Both the position numbers and the translations under genes were made by a program. Positions 60,989 to 64,000 of a DNA stretch of 64,000 bases are shown one piece after another. The notes under the pieces are model-generated. The model was not told where the DNA came from. It did not search any database and was given only the letters and a program-made list of their open reading frames with translations. Origin of the DNA: JBGSPQ01 sp041738505 (lineage in GTDB: Bacteria > Patescibacteriota > Gracilibacteria > UBA1369). The stretch is taken from NCBI GenBank assembly GCA_041738505.1, contig JBGSPQ010000005.1, positions 1-64,000 of the forward strand, in the 5' to 3' direction. How positions within the stretch are numbered: the stretch's first letter is position 1; each line of letters starts with the position of its first letter.

Positions 60989-62491
60989 ATGAAACAGATC
61001 CTCTCAACCTTAATGGCTTTCATAATTGTCCTGTTCCTGGGGCTGGTACTCTACGTTTTTGAAATCTTCCCGTTCAACCCCGGAGGCCCCTTTATAGAAA
61101 ACAAAACACCGGTGGAAACCGGTACGACTGGAGACACCCCACAACTTCCGGACTTTTTACAGGAAAGCGCCGAAGGCGACAAAGTGGCCAGAACAAAGTC
61201 TTACACGGAATACATGAACCGCGGAAAATTGCTTTTTGACCAAAACTACCATTCCCTTGCCATCTCCGAATACGAATCCGCCTATAAGGTCAGCCCTTTA
61301 AATCCGGCCCCCCTTATCCAGATAGGAATTATCCACTTCAGTGAAAAAGATTACATCAAAGCCAAACTCAATTTTCAGGAGGCGCTTAAAATAGATTCCG
61401 ACAATCTTACGGCAACAATTTATCTTGGACGGACCCTGATAGCCGAAAGAAAAATTGATGAAGCGAAACTGCTTTTTGACGAACTGACAATTCACAACCA
61501 GGAATCCAAATTTTATCAGGCTTTATTGACGGCCTATCAAAAGGATCACGGTAAAGCCAAGACTCTTCTAAACGAAGTTATAGGCATCAACACCAACCCC
61601 GAAATCAGCGAATATGCGCGCAATTTTCTTGCCGCCTATGATGAATTTGATTCAAGCCAGGGGGGAATGGACATTCATTTAATCACCCTTCTGGCCAGAA
61701 GCTGTGTAAACGCCGGCGAATATGACATCGCCATTCCAATGCTGTTTGAGGTGCTTCGCCTAAAAAAAGATTACCGCGACGCCTGGATCATTTTGGGATA
61801 TTCTTATCTTAGTCAGGAAAAATTCAACGAAGCGGTTGACGCGCTGGAGGAGGCCAGAAAACTTGATCCGGAAAAACCACAGACCGCTTTCTTTTTGGGC
61901 ATGGCTTACTACGGACTGAACAATCCGGAAAAAGCGGTGAGCGCTTTTGAACTGGCCAAGAAAAACGGTTACGAACCTGTCGTGCAGGTAAACCAGAAGC
62001 TTGCCGAAATTTACCTGCAGATGAAAGAATATCAGAAATCGGCCGATAATTTTGAAGACGTGGTGGGATTATACGACCAGGATGTTTACTATTATGTTAA
62101 GCCGATATGGATTTATATTGACCGGCTGAATCAGCCCGAAAAAGCGATAGCGCTTGCCAACAAAGCCGTGGCCGCCCACCCCGACGAAGCCATGAGTTAC
62201 AATCTGCTGGGATGGGCTTCAATTTCCATGAACAGACTGAATGACGCCAGAACCCTGTTGGATAAAGCACACGCCATTAACCCCAAGCTAGACGCCGTTT
62301 ATCTTAATTACGGCCTCCTGATGGAACAACAGGGGGACCCCGCCGGTGCGCTGGGTTATTACAACGAAGCTTACAAGCTGGGCAACGGCAATTCAATAAG
62401 CGAAGTGGCCGCCGAAAGATACAACAATATCATTGGCAAATCGGAAAATATTGATTATTCTAACTTAAAAGCTGACACACTAAACCCATAA
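60989..62491 (+). CDS. Membrane-anchored TPR protein
   Basis: A 500-residue protein with one N-terminal membrane helix (about 6-24), a Pro/Gly/Thr-rich linker, and at least nine tetratricopeptide repeats. Typical TPR packing is seen in LLFDQNYHSLAISEYESAYK, KFNEAVDALEEARKLDPEKP and NPEKAVSAFELAKKNG. TPR arrays bind other proteins. The four-base gap to the prepilin peptidase and general context suggest a role in pilus or envelope assembly, but this is inferred. Confidence 0.85.
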   Translation: MKQILSTLMAFIIVLFLGLVLYVFEIFPFNPGGPFIENKTPVETGTTGDTPQLPDFLQESAEGDKVARTKSYTEYMNRGKLLFDQNYHSLAISEYESAYKVSPLNPAPLIQIGIIHFSEKDYIKAKLNFQEALKIDSDNLTATIYLGRTLIAERKIDEAKLLFDELTIHNQESKFYQALLTAYQKDHGKAKTLLNEVIGINTNPEISEYARNFLAAYDEFDSSQGGMDIHLITLLARSCVNAGEYDIAIPMLFEVLRLKKDYRDAWIILGYSYLSQEKFNEAVDALEEARKLDPEKPQTAFFLGMAYYGLNNPEKAVSAFELAKKNGYEPVVQVNQKLAEIYLQMKEYQKSADNFEDVVGLYDQDVYYYVKPIWIYIDRLNQPEKAIALANKAVAAHPDEAMSYNLLGWASISMNRLNDARTLLDKAHAINPKLDAVYLNYGLLMEQQGDPAGALGYYNEAYKLGNGNSISEVAAERYNNIIGKSENIDYSNLKADTLNP

Positions 62492-62495
62492 AAAC

Positions 62496-63308
62496 ATGGC
62501 CAACACTTTAATATTGATTTTGATTTTTCTTTTCGGCGCAAGCATCGGAAGTTTTTTAAGCGTGGTTCTTTACCGCGTACAAAACGGGAAAAAAGGCATA
62601 GTGTTCGGTCAATCCTACTGCCCGAAATGTAAGAAAAAACTGGTTATTGTGGATATGGTTCCGATAGCAAGTTATGTGATGCTGAGAGGAAAATGCCGCC
62701 ACTGTAAAAAAAGCATTTCCCCTTACTATTTCTTCCTGGAACTAATTACCGGACTTGTTGTTCTCTCCACATTCCTAAAATTCCCGTTTGTCATTTGGCT
62801 GCTTGACGGCACCCCCATCCCCGATCTGCAAATGCTCGTTCAATTTATTTTTTACGCTACATACGGCTGCTTTTTTGTCGGGATTTTCTTTTATGATTTA
62901 CAGACAAAAAAAATCCCCGACTTGTTTTTATTTCCTCTGCTTGCCGTAGCCGCCATTGGCACTCTCCTGATGGGCACCCCCGACATCATCAACGCTTTGA
63001 TCGCGGTTGCCGCGGCACTGTTGATTTTTGGCGGACAGATTCTGGTGTCAAAAGGCAAATGGCTGGGCGAGGGGGACTTGTATCTGGCAATCGCCATCGC
63101 CCTGATACTGGGCTGGGAAAAATTCCTTATATTTGTGGTTCTAAGCTATTTAATAGGTGCCATGACCTCAATCCCGCTGCTGGTCATGAAAAAAACCGAA
63201 TTAAAATCGGCAGTGCCCTTCGGACCTTTTATGGTACTGGCGGCGTTTCTCTGCATTTTTTTTGGTAATGAAATCATCGCCTGGTATCTTCAGGGCATAT
63301 ATTTCTAA
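62496..63308 (+). CDS. pilD: Type IV prepilin peptidase
   Basis: A 270-residue polytopic aspartic peptidase that cleaves and N-methylates type IV pilins. It begins with GASIGSFLSVVLYRV, then the cytoplasmic zinc-type cysteines Cys42/Cys45 (YCPKCKKK) and Cys67/Cys70 (KCRHCKKS). The catalytic aspartates are in YDLQTKKIPDLFLF and WLGEGDLYLAIAI. The presence of pilD implies pilins elsewhere; the VirB4-like ATPase at 41867 could relate to the same surface system or to DNA uptake. Confidence 0.95.
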   Translation: MANTLILILIFLFGASIGSFLSVVLYRVQNGKKGIVFGQSYCPKCKKKLVIVDMVPIASYVMLRGKCRHCKKSISPYYFFLELITGLVVLSTFLKFPFVIWLLDGTPIPDLQMLVQFIFYATYGCFFVGIFFYDLQTKKIPDLFLFPLLAVAAIGTLLMGTPDIINALIAVAAALLIFGGQILVSKGKWLGEGDLYLAIAIALILGWEKFLIFVVLSYLIGAMTSIPLLVMKKTELKSAVPFGPFMVLAAFLCIFFGNEIIAWYLQGIYF

Positions 63309-63313
63309 ATTTT

Positions 63314-64000
63314 ATGAAAAAAGAAAAAGTTTACCTGATGATTTTAGACGGTTTCGGCAAGGGTAAAAAATACAAAGGAAACGCCGTGGAAAAAGCGCGC
63401 ATGCCCAACTACCGGAATTTGGAAAAAAATTATCCGCATACTCTTCTTAAAGCCTCCGGTAACGAAGTGGGTCTGCCCGCCGGTGCCATGGGCAATTCCG
63501 AAGTGGGCCACTACACGATTGGCGCGGGTAAGATTGTTTATCAGGCCTACGAAGAAATCAATCAAAGCATAAAATCCAAGAAATTCTTCCGAAACAAAAT
63601 TCTTTTAAAAGCCATTAAGACGGCCGTCCAAAAAGAAAAGCCACTGCATCTTTTGGGTATGATTTCGGACGAGGGCGTTCATTCGCACGTGAACCACCTT
63701 TTTGCTTTGATGGAGATGGCAAAAAAGCTGAAAGTCAAAACCATATACATTCACGCCATTACGGACGGACGCGACGTCCCCGAAAAATCGGCCGACAAAT
63801 TCATCAAACAAATTCAGGCAAGGATTAGAAAACTTAAACTGAACGAGGGAAAATCCACATGCCGGATTGCCACAATTATCGGCAGATATTATGCCATGGA
63901 CCGCGACAACAACTGGGACAGGGCCCGCGTGGCATTCGATTTACTAACGCTGGGAAAAGGCACAGTGGAAAAGGAGCCGCTGACGGCGATTAAAAACGCA
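63314..64000 (+). CDS. gpmI: Cofactor-independent phosphoglycerate mutase, 5' part
   Basis: The frame runs off the window after 229 codons. It begins MKKEKVYLMILDGFGKGKKY, with the metal-binding Asp-Gly, then GNEVGLPAGAMGNSEVGH, which carries the active-site Ser. SDEGVHSHVNHLFALM and HAITDGRDVPEKSADKF are signature regions of GpmI, as is IIGRYYAMDRDNNWDR near the break. It interconverts 2- and 3-phosphoglycerate with Mn ions. The remaining half, with the second metal site, should follow in the next sequence. Confidence 0.95.
   Translation, partial: MKKEKVYLMILDGFGKGKKYKGNAVEKARMPNYRNLEKNYPHTLLKASGNEVGLPAGAMGNSEVGHYTIGAGKIVYQAYEEINQSIKSKKFFRNKILLKAIKTAVQKEKPLHLLGMISDEGVHSHVNHLFALMEMAKKLKVKTIYIHAITDGRDVPEKSADKFIKQIQARIRKLKLNEGKSTCRIATIIGRYYAMDRDNNWDRARVAFDLLTLGKGTVEKEPLTAIKNA

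Overview
The window looks like a chromosomal contig from an uncultivated bacterium. The standard code fits: TGA works as a stop, for example in the ATGA overlaps at 53820 and 59032. Small genes, SLH-domain surface proteins, a VirB4-type ATPase near gyrA, a prepilin peptidase, a half-size MFS protein and many unplaced small secreted proteins fit a Candidate Phyla Radiation (Patescibacteria) genome, perhaps Peregrinibacteria-like. That placement is inference from gene style; no rRNA gene is present to test it.

Region 1 (1-10080) is a run of gene cassettes, nearly all on the + strand, separated by folded repeats with the layout of integron attC sites: an outer RYYYAAC-like / GTTRRRY-like pair, complementary arms such as GCGTGTAAACG / CGTTTACACGC, and an inner hairpin. 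Cargo is two GNAT acetyltransferases, a RibD/DHFR-like protein, a DUF1697 protein, a histidine phosphatase, a DUF218 protein, a LysE exporter, lipoprotein and membrane proteins, and several very small orphan proteins. No integrase gene is visible; it could lie left of the window or be absent (a CALIN). Several attC sites carry a sigma70-like promoter (TTGnnn-17/18-TATTAT) inside the inner hairpin pointing at the next cassette. The RibD/DUF1697 pair is bracketed by 66-bp inverted repeats.

Region 2 (10.2-33.2 kb) is accessory: a large anchored acidic protein, a SemiSWEET-like protein, a DipZ-type CcdA-thioredoxin fusion, a decayed DUF1284 gene, peptidase E, a tandem GNAT protein, an attC relic, a SOUL-MsrA fusion, two TspO-type proteins, a PadR/pentapeptide pair, a polysaccharide deacetylase, an FG-GAP/SLH surface protein, lipoproteins, a CrtC/AttH-like lipocalin, a cupin, and a membrane gene without a normal start codon.

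Region 3 (33.2-64 kb) is mostly core. On the minus strand are prfA-prmC-rpsU-gyrB, a large FecR-like secreted protein and the VirB4-like ATPase. On the plus strand are an SLH-PDZ-S41 protease, gyrA, rpmE, aroC, an 872-residue-class secreted protein, tgt, an HD protein, ruvA, an M24 peptidase, purQ with a PurS-like tail, glmS, pyk, ruvC, a TPR protein, prepilin peptidase and the 5' part of gpmI. DNA topology, recombination, peptidoglycan precursor supply, lower glycolysis and pilus processing are thus packed together with short gaps and stop/start overlaps, while the left 10 kb behaves as a gene-capture zone.
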